DNA of 15,372 nucleotides. It comes from Candidatus Bathyarchaeota archaeon. GTDB lineage: Archaea > Thermoproteota > Bathyarchaeia > 40CM-2-53-6. The stretch spans positions 1 to 15,372 of the forward strand of contig VBAY01000049.1 of assembly GCA_005883085.1 (NCBI GenBank). The letters run 5' to 3'. Shown one piece after another: positions 6,050-13,084 of the stretch (within the stretch, counting starts at the first letter, position 1; every line of letters begins with the position of its first letter). Position numbers and translations under genes: made by a program. The notes beneath the pieces are model-generated. The model did not search any database and was not told the origin of the DNA. It was given only the letters and a program-made list of their open reading frames with translations.

Positions 6050-7060
6050 CTAGCTGAGGCCTGCGAGGCTCAGAATATAGTATGATAGGCCGGCTATCGC
6101 GGCCGCGGCGGGGATCGTGAGGACCCAGGCGTAGACTATTCTGCGGGCCACTCCCCATCTTACCGCTGAGAGTCTGCGTGTCGAACCTACTCCCATGATC
6201 GCGCCAGCTATTGTGTGAGTTGTGCTGACAGGGATTCCAAGAGATGCAGTGGCGAAGAGTGTTGAGGCAGCTGCGGTTTCGGCGCTGAACCCTCCGAAGG
6301 GGTGCAACTTTGTGATCTTCATGCCCATGGTGCGAACTATCCTCCAACCTCCGAAATAGGTTCCAAGACCCATAGCGGTTCCCGCCAGCAGTATGACATA
6401 GAACGGAACGTAGAACGTCGAACCTAACAGTCCCTGCGCGAAAAGAAGGGCCGCAATAATCCCCATTGTCTTCTGCGCATCATTCGTCCCGTGTCCTAGA
6501 CTGTAGAGGGCCGCGGAGACAAGTTGTAGTCGTCGGAACGCGTGATCGGATGTGGAACGGGAATACCGCATGGCAATCCTCACCGTGAGCAGGACCAGGC
6601 CAATTGCGACGAAGAAGCCAATCACCGGAGACAACACTATGAAGTATGCTATCTTGCTGACGCCAGCTGTCTGGACAACACCCCACCCTCCCTTAACGAC
6701 ACCAGCGCCGATAAGGCCACCGACCAAGGCGTGGGACGAACTCGTAGGCAGTCCAAACCACCAGGTTATGACGTCCCAAGATATGGCACCGGTAAGGACA
6801 GCAAGTAGTAGCCAGGCGGTGACTATTTTGGGGTCTATGGTTCCCTTACCGATCGTTGAGGCGACATTTACTCCGAAGGCGAAGGCGGCCACGAAATTGA
6901 AGAAAGCGGCCCAGAGCACCGCGACACGGGGAGTAAGAACCCTCGTAGAAACCACGGTAGCAACAGAGTTCGCCGCGTCGTGAAACCCGTTCATGAAGTC
7001 AAAACCTAGGGCAACAACCACCACGAGGACAACGATCTCAAACGGTACCACAGTGGACAC
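6050..7060 (-). CDS. pit: PiT-family inorganic phosphate transporter
   Basis: A 336-residue integral membrane protein, close to the usual archaeal PiT length, with about ten hydrophobic spans. Both PHO4 signature halves are present: GFDFMNGFHDAANSVATVV near the N-terminus with GLPTSSSHALVGG, and the repeat half with SLGHGTNDAQKTMG and GIPVSTTHTIAGAIMGVGS. These N-D and T-S-S-H motifs form the paired substrate site of cation-coupled phosphate carriers. It should import phosphate across the cytoplasmic membrane; sulfate or other oxyanions cannot be excluded. The start is a GTG (7060-7058). It lies 20 bases behind the DUF47 gene on the same strand, the standard operon pairing, so the two are almost certainly co-transcribed. 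Confidence 0.93.
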   Translation of the reverse strand: MSTVVPFEIVVLVVVVALGFDFMNGFHDAANSVATVVSTRVLTPRVAVLWAAFFNFVAAFAFGVNVASTIGKGTIDPKIVTAWLLLAVLTGAISWDVITWWFGLPTSSSHALVGGLIGAGVVKGGWGVVQTAGVSKIAYFIVLSPVIGFFVAIGLVLLTVRIAMRYSRSTSDHAFRRLQLVSAALYSLGHGTNDAQKTMGIIAALLFAQGLLGSTFYVPFYVILLAGTAMGLGTYFGGWRIVRTMGMKITKLHPFGGFSAETAAASTLFATASLGIPVSTTHTIAGAIMGVGSTRRLSAVRWGVARRIVYAWVLTIPAAAAIAGLSYYILSLAGLS

Positions 7061-7080
7061 TTGAGGAGCCTTTTTTCTCG

Positions 7081-7707
7081 CTAAGAATACTCTAGGATGA
7101 TGTCCCTGATCACCTGGACAACATCCTCACACTTGTCAGTAATCGTCTCCATCAGTTCGTAGATCTCTTTGAACTTGATGATAGAGATCGCATCGTTCGT
7201 CTTGAAAAGGGCGGCCACTGACTCGTTCAGAACAACATCCGCCTCGTTCTCCAATGTGTCGACCTCATTGCACCGGGTCTCAATCTCAGAGGCCTTGATC
7301 TTTTGAATGCTGGCGAAGGCGAAGTCGATTTCCCGGACCGACTTCAGGACCAAGTCGGCGAACCGCCTCATCGGCTCTGTTGACGAATCGACCTCATAGA
7401 GGTACAAGCGGTTAACAACGGCGTAGATGTAGTCTAGGACATCGTCGTATAGAGAAGCCAGCTTGCTGATGTCCTCTCTATCGATCGGAGTGATGAAAGT
7501 CTTCACGAGACGGTCGTAGATCGAATGAACAATTTCGTCTCCGTGATGTTCTATGTCCTTTATCCTGTTCCTCTTGTCCGCCAATTGATCGAAGTTCTGG
7601 ATCAACTCACTGAAAGCCATAGCCCCCGCCAAGACATTCTTCGACTCTTCCTCGAGAAGCTGGAAGAAGATTTTCTCCCGAGGTATGAGAAGCTCCCTTA
7701 GACCCAT
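7081..7707 (-). CDS. DUF47 / PhoU-like accessory protein of the Pit transporter
   Basis: About 208 residues of long helices in the PhoU-like bundle of the TIGR00153/DUF47 family. Landmarks are FFQLLEEESKNVLAGA, IKDIEHHGDEIVHSIYDRL, TPIDREDISKLASLYDDVLDYI and the repeat-like ITDKCEDVVQVIRDI. The E..GD and D..ED clusters are the expected metal-binding acidic sites. Members are encoded next to pit genes and are thought to modulate the transporter. The frame extends to a GTG at 7746. I prefer the ATG at 7707 because the duplicated copy at 9127-9362 begins with the same MGLRELL at the same place, and an AT-rich element (ATTAATTA) lies about 28 bases upstream. A strong dyad sits just upstream of that element. 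Confidence 0.9.
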   Translation of the reverse strand: MGLRELLIPREKIFFQLLEEESKNVLAGAMAFSELIQNFDQLADKRNRIKDIEHHGDEIVHSIYDRLVKTFITPIDREDISKLASLYDDVLDYIYAVVNRLYLYEVDSSTEPMRRFADLVLKSVREIDFAFASIQKIKASEIETRCNEVDTLENEADVVLNESVAALFKTNDAISIIKFKEIYELMETITDKCEDVVQVIRDIILEYS

Positions 7708-7752
7708 AAGATGATCCGTGAACGACTGAGTAATTAATCGTCCCACTGATAA

Positions 7753-7777
7753 TACTGACCGCCTATGTAGGTCAGTA
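7753..7777. promoter_or_regulatory. Dyad operator candidate TACTGACC-N9-GGTCAGTA
   Basis: Two perfect 8-bp arms (7753-7760 and 7770-7777) around a 9-base spacer, about 18 bp centre to centre (17 bases from arm start to arm start). It is placed just upstream of the TATA-like element of the DUF47-pit operon. The 10-mer GGCGGTCAGT of its left arm (minus strand 7763-7754) recurs on the plus strand at 7865-7874. It is a plausible site for the AbrB domain of the divergent PhoU-type regulator or for another phosphate-responsive factor; the binder is inferred. Confidence 0.5.
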
Positions 7778-7864
7778 GCTCACAGTAGTTCATCAAAAAA
7801 TGCGCGACTTAGGATGAACCGAGAACTTTGGAAACTGAGAATCATATACCTTGGGCACGGTTAC

Positions 7865-7874
7865 GGCGGTCAGT
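7865..7874 (+). promoter_or_regulatory. Third GGTCAGT half-site in the phosphate promoter region
   Basis: GGCGGTCAGT matches ten bases of the left arm of the 7753-7777 dyad in inverted orientation, about 100 bases away. Confidence 0.35.
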
Positions 7875-8030
7875 TCATCTCTTTACTCCGTAGCTTTCGC
7901 CGCTCTCTCCGGTGTCCGGGTATAGGATCACGGGTGCGACTTCGCCCTCTCAGGAAATCGGGAACTTGAACCATCTTCTTCATGTGTGCGGGTAGGCACG
8001 CCATGGGAAATAAGTAGATAACTAACCGAG

Positions 8031-8036
8031 TATATA
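8031..8036 (+). promoter_or_regulatory. TATA box of the AbrB-PhoU gene
   Basis: TATATA within GAGTATATAGC. The expected transcript start near 8060 gives a leader of about 20 bases before the TTG start at 8082. An ATG at 8063 lies almost exactly at the predicted transcript start, but it is in another frame and opens only about 37 codons. Confidence 0.5.
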
Positions 8037-8081
8037 GCTAGGGTAAATACATACATAGACCAATGGAGACCGGTTCAGGAA

Positions 8082-9122
8082 TTGAAGCAGGTCGAGCTGA
8101 GGAGGCTGCAAATGACGGGAGGGGCGAGCTATACTGTTTCTCTTCCCAAGGATTGGGTGAAGGAACAAGGTCTCAAGGTGGGTGATGTCGTGGCTGTTCT
8201 TCCACGGTCAGATTCTTCGCTAACTTTAGTCCCGCATGAGAAGATTCCGGCCAATCAGGGCAAGGGTGCAGAGGCTGTTCTCGCGCCTTCAAAGGATCAG
8301 GATAGAGAACAGATCTTGAGAACGGTCGTCGCCCAGTATTTGGCAGGCTATGATGTGATCAGAATAAGATTTCATACGGCGTCAAGGCCTGACCTTCGTG
8401 TATACCTTAGAGAGGCTGCGAGGCGCATGTTCGTTGGATCGGAGATCATCGAGGAGTCAAGAGATGAGTTGATAGTTCAATGCCTTTCAACCTACGGGGA
8501 CCTTCCGGTACCAAAAGTCATCTCAAGAATGAGCCTTATCGCTAAACTCATGTTGCGTGACGCGGTAGAGTCTCTGAAGAATAGGGACTCTGCGCTTTCT
8601 GAGGAAATTATCAAGAGAGACGAAGAGGTTGACCGATTTTACCTGTTCCTGATAAGGCAACTCACCATGGCCGTCCTGAATAGGAGCTTGATTCAAGAGA
8701 TCGGATTGGTGGATCCTCGAGACTGCCTGGTTTATCGTGTGGTCTCGAAGAGCCTTGAGAGGATAGCGGATCATGCAACAACCATCGCGAGAATGGCCTC
8801 CGAGATCGAGTCGCCTCTTCCACCGCGCCTTGTTGAGGATCTATCGAAGGTAAGCGACTTGACTAACTTGGTCCTGGAGGATGCTTTTAAGTCGCTAGCG
8901 AAAGTCGACGGGGCTGTCGCTAACACCTCGATAATGTCTGCTCAGAGAGTTGAGAAAGACGCCGAAAGTGTGATGGACAAGCTCTTCGATTTCCGTCTCA
9001 ACCCAAAGACAGTTGTTGCAGTGAGGTTGGCCCTCGAGAGCTTGAAACGCATCTCTGAATATGGCGAGGATGTCGCCGAAATGACCATAAACCTAACAGC
9101 CAGAAGAAGGGAACTTTACTGA
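8082..9122 (+). CDS. phoU: Phosphate uptake regulator: AbrB/SpoVT domain fused to PhoU
   Basis: A 346-residue protein. Residues 4-50 (VELRRLQMTGGASYTVSLPKDWVKEQGLK... in outline) form a swapped-hairpin AbrB/SpoVT DNA-binding domain. From about 140 on are two PhoU helical repeats, with EVDRFYLFLIRQL (182-194), SLERIADHATTIA (224-236) and the matching LKRISEYGEDVAEMT (321-335). This fusion is typical of archaeal PhoU-family regulators, so it probably both senses phosphate-transport status and binds DNA. The TTG start at 8082 is needed to keep the first strand of the AbrB domain; the first ATG is at codon 11 inside it. It is divergent from the DUF47-pit operon, whose promoter holds a dyad that could be its operator. 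Confidence 0.9.
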   Translation: MKQVELRRLQMTGGASYTVSLPKDWVKEQGLKVGDVVAVLPRSDSSLTLVPHEKIPANQGKGAEAVLAPSKDQDREQILRTVVAQYLAGYDVIRIRFHTASRPDLRVYLREAARRMFVGSEIIEESRDELIVQCLSTYGDLPVPKVISRMSLIAKLMLRDAVESLKNRDSALSEEIIKRDEEVDRFYLFLIRQLTMAVLNRSLIQEIGLVDPRDCLVYRVVSKSLERIADHATTIARMASEIESPLPPRLVEDLSKVSDLTNLVLEDAFKSLAKVDGAVANTSIMSAQRVEKDAESVMDKLFDFRLNPKTVVAVRLALESLKRISEYGEDVAEMTINLTARRRELY

Positions 9123-9126
9123 CAGA

Positions 9127-9362
9127 TCCTCTCTATCGATGGAGTGATGAAGGTCTTGACGAGACGGCCCATAGTTTGAGTGAACGATCTCGCCTCCGTG
9201 ATGTTCTACATCCTTCACCTTGTTCCTCTTGTTCGCCAAATGATCGAAGTTCTGGATCAGTTCACCGAAGGATACGGCTCCCGCCAGGAAGTTCTTCGAC
9301 TCCTCTTCGAAGATTTGAAAGAGGATTTTCTCTCGGGGTCTGAGAAGCTCCCTTAGACCCAT
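9127..9362 (-). pseudogene. Truncated, frameshifted copy of the DUF47 gene (5' part only)
   Basis: This segment matches the first 235 or so bases of the intact DUF47 gene (7472-7707), roughly 80% identical by eye, beginning with the same MGLRELL..PREKI.FQ..EEESKN. It covers only about the first 79 of 208 residues. Near its end, after GEIVHS, an extra base and then a missing base (ATCGATGGAG here against ATCGATCGGAG in the intact gene) shift the frame and restore it for IDREDLS. Homology then stops abruptly. The remaining frame runs antisense into the last 30 bases of the phoU gene. It lies tail to tail with phoU and is almost certainly non-functional. Confidence 0.8.
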
Positions 9363-9740
9363 AGACAACAAGAGGGCGGATAACTACCGGGATAAATCGT
9401 TTCAGTCACGAACGGGTTAATGTCCTCGCTTTCTTACACACCACGCGAACTTGGAAATACCGCTATGTCAGCCCAGCGGTCCATTTTGAACTTGTTCGCG
9501 CATCTCTTTCCGAGAATTACGATATCGCGTGAGATTGTTTCCTTGTTGTCTCGATTTCGTGCTCTGATCTCCCATTGCCAATGATGAACGATTTCAAAGG
9601 GACCCTTGCTCGAACGTTGTTTCCTAAAGTATGCCCATGATATCGAGAAGATCTGTTGGTTTTAGTTTGACTGTTGTCTGATCTTTGACGGGAATTACTT
9701 TCATCGGTAAATGTTCAGATACTCCATGCTTGGACAAGGC
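9363..9740. other. Region with remnants of a possible small frameshifted gene
   Basis: No intact gene is supported. On the minus strand, 9704-9624 encodes a 26-codon ATG-initiated peptide (MKVIPVKDQTTVKLKPTDLL and six more). A second minus-strand frame, shifted by one base, is open from 9661 to its stop at 9434 with about 75 codons and no ATG, GTG or TTG near its start. Its composition is protein-like (KGPFEIVHHWQWEIRARNRD, TISRDIVILGKRCANKFKMD). One frameshift between 9661 and 9624 would join them into a protein of about 90 residues. The family is not recognised. Confidence 0.35.
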
Positions 9741-10379
9741 TCACGGTGGAGGCAGAGTCTTGCAGCCTCCTGCTGGGCAGTCGGGGTATCCGTTCGCAAT
9801 GTACTCTAGTATCAGTCCATTGCTAGTGAAATTTGGAGTTGTCAACAGGTCGTACATGGTGTGTTGTCCTCCATAAGTAATTGTCACATCCGTGACCCTG
9901 ACCCAGGACTGGACATCGTAATTGTAGATCTGGTCTCCCGTGCCTATCAGAGTGATGGGTTTCTCTGCAGGACCGTTAGATGTGAGGACCCATAGTTTCA
10001 TGTTGGGATTAGCATCCGCCCGGAACGGGAGCCTCGCAGTCGTGTATATCGTCAGCGCGTTGTTAACGGTGACAGTCTGGACTTCGGAAACGCTGGCGAC
10101 GGTCCGATATCCTGTGGGGACATTGTAGACCATGACTTTCGTACCAAGCTGCACATTCTGGACGGGGACCTTTCCTCCATCAGCTAGTGTAACTAGACTC
10201 CCACGAGCCACGCTTCCACCACCACCGCCCCCAACGCAGAAGCTGTAGGAAACGTTGACAATCACGACAGTGTTATGGGAAATAGTACCGCTATTACCAG
10301 TCACTACAACCCTATAAGTGCCTTGAGCGTTGCTATTGTCTTGAGCGCTGAAGGTATAGGGCAGTTGCCGCTGAACCAT
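9741..10379 (-). pseudogene. Segment 3 of a split secreted protein: Ig-like end, Gly linker, Hint-like domain
   Basis: This frame holds the C-terminal third. It begins with the end of the Ig-like repeat (GTYRVVVTGNSGTISHNTVV, residues 20-39 of the frame) and a CVGGGGGGS linker. From residue 56 to about 195 follows a Hint/intein-fold-like domain: SVARGSLVTLADGGKVPVQN, then LTIYTTARLPFRADANPNMK, then TYGGQHTMYDLLTTPNFTSNGLILEY, and a short DCPAGGC tail. The layout matches inteins and Hedgehog-type Hint domains. However, the nucleophile position is Ser, the block-B histidine region reads TTARLPF, and the usual C-terminal His-Asn is Glu-Tyr, so autoprocessing of the normal kind is doubtful. The first ATG (10379) is inside the Ig-like region, so this frame is not an independent gene; it continues segment 2 by a +1 shift near 10355. 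Confidence 0.75.
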
Positions 10380-10974
10380 CTGACGAGAGAGTTAACGTTG
10401 TAGAACCTAGGTAATGCCAAACATAATTGGACGTATGGTCCGCCAAAGAGGAGAGTGAGACCACTCCAGAGAAGCCGCCCAAGCTGGTTAAGGTAACGGT
10501 TGAACCGCCCAAAGTCCCAGGGCAGATATTGAGCGTGGGATTTGCTGAGATGCCGAAATCAGGGTCGCTTATCCTAGCATCAACGAAGTCAGTCCTACTG
10601 AGTTCATTGTGTCTATACTCCACCGCAATCTCCACCGAGCCATTTGTCGCGCCCAAGTTGGTTCCGATATTCATAAAGTACGCCAGTCCAGTCGAAATGT
10701 TCTTGACTGTCAGACGAGTGTCCTGTCCATTGTTACCCACCTCTAACGTAAGGTCCAGCCACTGGTTATCATCCATACCATAGCCAGTCCAAAACTGGTA
10801 CTGTTGGCCCCCGTTTGCGTCAGTGTAGTACGCCCTGAGACCATACTTCCAGTTTGGAGTGAAACCGTCCCATATACAGGCATGTTCGACAATGATGTAG
10901 GCAAATGTAGAAGTTTGGGCCGAATATCTAAGTCCAATCCAGTGCATGCTGTAGTCGTCGGTGGGGCCATGCAC
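10333..10974 (-). pseudogene. Segment 2 of a split secreted protein: beta-sandwich and Ig-like domains
   Basis: The middle third, open on the minus strand from 11049 to 10333; the GTG at 10974 is only the first start-like codon. The first 130 or so residues look like an extracellular beta-sandwich rich in aromatic and polar residues (MHWIGLRYSAQTSTFAYIIV, WKYGLRAYYTDANGGQQYQF, WLDLTLEVGNNGQDTRLTVK), perhaps lectin- or glycan-binding-like, though no family can be fixed. It ends in STVTLTSLGGFSGVVSLSSL and STTLTLSSDGSA, the first half of the archaeal Ig-like repeat whose second half continues in segment 3. Frames change by +1 on both sides: near 11045 from segment 1 and near 10355 into segment 3. 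Confidence 0.7.
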
Positions 10975-11464
10975 GATTAAGCGCTGGATTGCCAGGCACC
11001 CATTTCGGGCACAAGCTCGGATCTCGCCTGTTGGGACTGTATCTCTCCGTCAACACCATGCGTTGGCCGGTACCCGCATTGTAAGTGAGAACCTGAGTAG
11101 AATGCATTCGAGCGTCTCTCCCGCAGCCTGAGTGAGTGCTACTCGGATCCCATCCAGGTTTGCATGCTTGATTGTCGGAAGAGAGAAAACCTGGAGGGTT
11201 GTCGACTTTCATGTCATGGCAGATGGCACTGCCAGGGTCGCACTCTTGAGCCACCGGGCAAGTCCACTTCGCGCAATCAGGATCCACCGACGTATAGTTG
11301 TAATCGTCCCCAATAGGGCCAAGACCGGGAGCTCGAACAGGACCAATGTTACCCGCCAATAGTGAGACTCCGAGGACTACACTAATCGCGATGGTGAAAA
11401 TTCTAGACTGGTTTTTCGAAAAAACGGGCACTGATTCTACCGCGCAATGAGCATAGTCAGTCAA
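10928..11464 (-). pseudogene. Segment 1 of a split secreted protein: signal peptide and Cys-rich head
   Basis: The N-terminal part of a gene that runs from here to 9741 and would encode roughly 560 to 580 residues if two +1 shifts were repaired. Residues 18-45 form a good Sec signal peptide (QSRIFTIAISVVLGVSLLAG, then a VRA-type cleavage region). A Cys-rich region follows (DPDCAKWTCPVAQECDPGSA, ICHDMKVDNPPG, QACKPGW, HSGCGRDA), about eight cysteines suited to disulfides outside the cell. Start choices are TTG at 11464 or GTG at 11431; the GTG gives a more usual signal-peptide length. Meaningful sequence ends near MVLT (about 11049); after that the correct reading is in the segment 2 frame, and the remaining codons to 10928 are out-of-frame readthrough. 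Whether this is decay, an assembly error or programmed shifting is unknown. Confidence 0.7.
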
Positions 11465-11755
11465 ACCAACTCACAGCGTTCACACTGCCCAATCGTTCTA
11501 CTTATCAGATTTAAGACCCATTGACATATTCGGTGAAGAAATAAGCTAATCTACCCTGATACCGTTATTTTGGCTCCCTCAGCCCTTTCTGAATAAAGCG
11601 CAGAGGCGATCTGTTTTAATGGTTAGCATTTAGGACGGCTGGCTCACACACTCACCATGTCCGATCTAAGATCCATTGTTTGAATCGCAACATGGGCGGT
11701 CCGCCCTGTCGAGGCCTAATGCATAATAAACGGAGCTGCGTGTGGTTATCAGAGC

Positions 11756-12325
11756 TTGCCTCGCACTGTCTCCTCCGTGAAATCCGTAGCGGTGTTACTT
11801 CTATTGATACCATTCAACTCCGGCTTGCTCTCGCTGTTCGGACCAGCGCAAGTATCATACACAGAAAGCTACCCTGTGAGAGCAGGAACCTCCTCAGCGG
11901 CTTCGGGAGGACGCCTCGGATACCCTAATGTTCATGTCTCAGGCAGTCTAAAAGTAAAAAGCTGCTGTGGCCTCTCCACTAATGATATCATTTTCGTAAT
12001 CGAGAATGAGGTTAGCGGGAGAAGAGACTTCGGTGTAGTGGTTGGGACCTTGAACTTCGAGTGGAACACGGGAAACTATACCGAGTACTCCATGATTTTC
12101 GGCAATACGTTCGACCCAGCAAGTCCGAGCTATCACGACAAGACCGTTGAGATAAGCGTGTCAGAGGTCGGTCCTCCCAACTCGATAAACCTTTTTTTCG
12201 TGTTTGAGGTCATTGGCATCGCTACGGTAACGGTCGCGACAGTCGTTGCCGGCTCGGTTTTCCTGCTGATGCGCCGAGGCAAACGCCGCGGCACCGCCAG
12301 TTCCAATGTCCCAACCCCTCCCTAG
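11756..12325 (+). CDS. Secreted protein with C-terminal membrane anchor, function unknown
   Basis: A 189-residue protein with an N-terminal signal peptide (SVKSVAVLLLLIPFNSGLLS, cleavage likely near residues 30-32) and a beta-rich exposed region. The exposed region has a vicinal Cys-Cys (70-71) and the glycosylation-type sequon NYT. A C-terminal span (about 147-172, FFVFEVIGIATVTVATVVAG and on) is followed by a basic RRGKRR stop-transfer and a short cytoplasmic tail. It is therefore held on the outside of the cytoplasmic membrane. No family is recognised. No ATG is available: TTG at 11756 is the first start-like codon, and GTG at 11777 is an alternative that keeps the signal peptide. A TATA-like CATAATAAA at 11722-11730 fits a very short leader. 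It is divergent from the split secreted Hint protein. Confidence 0.7.
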   Translation: MPRTVSSVKSVAVLLLLIPFNSGLLSLFGPAQVSYTESYPVRAGTSSAASGGRLGYPNVHVSGSLKVKSCCGLSTNDIIFVIENEVSGRRDFGVVVGTLNFEWNTGNYTEYSMIFGNTFDPASPSYHDKTVEISVSEVGPPNSINLFFVFEVIGIATVTVATVVAGSVFLLMRRGKRRGTASSNVPTPP

Positions 12326-13084
12326 TATGATAGGCCAGGTTGAACGGATTCGAGGGAGGCTAAAGAGCGTTTCCACAGCTCGGACAAGTATTGCCCGTGG
12401 CATACCAACGAGAGTGGGCACTTAGGAGGTCCCTACATTTCGAGACTTCCTTCGATGACTACGCTTGACCGTGCAAATCAATGGACCGTCTCTTCTTTTT
12501 TCGTTGTTAAGCCAATGAAGGGGTGAAAAACTTGGAAATGGAGCTTTGAGCCACATTCCGATTGTGGAATTATGTGGTCAATCTGCCAGCATACTCAGCC
12601 CGTTTTCCGAAATCTGCTTGATTCATCAGGGCTACGTGATCGTCCGTCCTCCAGACGTTTGGGTCAGGATACTCCCCAGAATACCAGAACAACGACTGTA
12701 GCGAGCATTCTTATCTATCGACGTGCCACTCAAGAACAGCCCGACAGTCAGAACCTCTTCCAGTTTCTTTTGAGCCTTCAGAAGGTTTAGTATCTCGTCA
12801 TCTCGACGTACTCGATTTCGATCGTCAACGACAAGCCATCAAGCGAGAACTAAGACGAATCGTAGCAATTGTGTTAATGTTTCCCAAATCAACCAGTAAT
12901 AATACTGCCCGCTAGGCGCGAACCTCTCGATCCTATTTCTTAGTGTAGTGGCTTTTGCCTAGTTCTGTGATTATTATCCACGGGATTGCTCACATTTGAG
13001 TTCGCGCAAGTATCATGCGATACTCCTTATACGGCGTTTCCGACAGTGCACAATTTCTAGCCTGAGAAGGGGTGGGGCCGTAAG
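12326..13084. other. Long intergenic stretch without a supported gene
   Basis: No RNA gene or recognised domain was seen in about 760 bases. A plus-strand frame (12572-12790) looks spurious. A minus-strand frame open from 12838 to its stop at 12632 has no ATG, GTG or TTG near its start, but parts read like protein (RRDDEILNLLKAQKKLEEVL, then TVGLFLSGTSIDKNARYS), so it may be a remnant. CCTCCCT (12317-12323) and AGGGAGG (12353-12359) could form a weak long-loop hairpin after the membrane-anchored protein. The right end carries the MFS gene promoter elements. Confidence 0.45.
13009..13024. promoter_or_regulatory. Palindromic operator candidate upstream of the MFS exporter
   Basis: AGTATC-ATGC-GATACT has perfect 6-bp arms around four bases. 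It ends two bases before a TATA-like TTATAC (13027-13032) and 60 bases before the ATG. That position overlaps the usual TFB recognition site, so a bound dimeric repressor could block initiation. Drug exporters are often controlled this way by MarR-, PadR- or TetR-like proteins, but no such regulator is in the window. Confidence 0.45.

Larger units (their letters stand above)
7708..8081. other. Divergent phosphate-module promoter region
   Basis: This non-coding stretch separates the minus-strand DUF47-pit operon from the plus-strand AbrB-PhoU gene. It holds a weak TATA-like ATTAATTA (7738-7731) for the operon and TATATA (8031-8036) for the regulator. It also holds the dyad at 7753-7777 and a third half-site at 7865-7874. 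No ORF or structured RNA was recognised in the middle part (about 7880-8020). Confidence 0.6.

Noticed and set aside
6552..6983. Plus-strand 143-codon frame inside pit
   Set aside because: Fully antisense to the confidently identified phosphate transporter; a codon-bias shadow.
8063..8176. ATG at the predicted phoU transcript start, out of frame with phoU
   Set aside because: Opens only about 37 codons with no domain; the phoU frame with its TTG start has the full AbrB fold.
9093..9371. Minus-strand 92-codon frame as an intact small gene
   Set aside because: It is only the first third of the DUF47 protein with two frameshifts and an antisense tail into phoU, so called a pseudogene instead.
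12161..12421. Minus-strand 86-codon frame
   Set aside because: Mostly antisense to the membrane-anchored secreted protein and without domain features.
12572..12790. Plus-strand 72-codon frame in the long gap
   Set aside because: Composition not protein-like, no promoter or domain.
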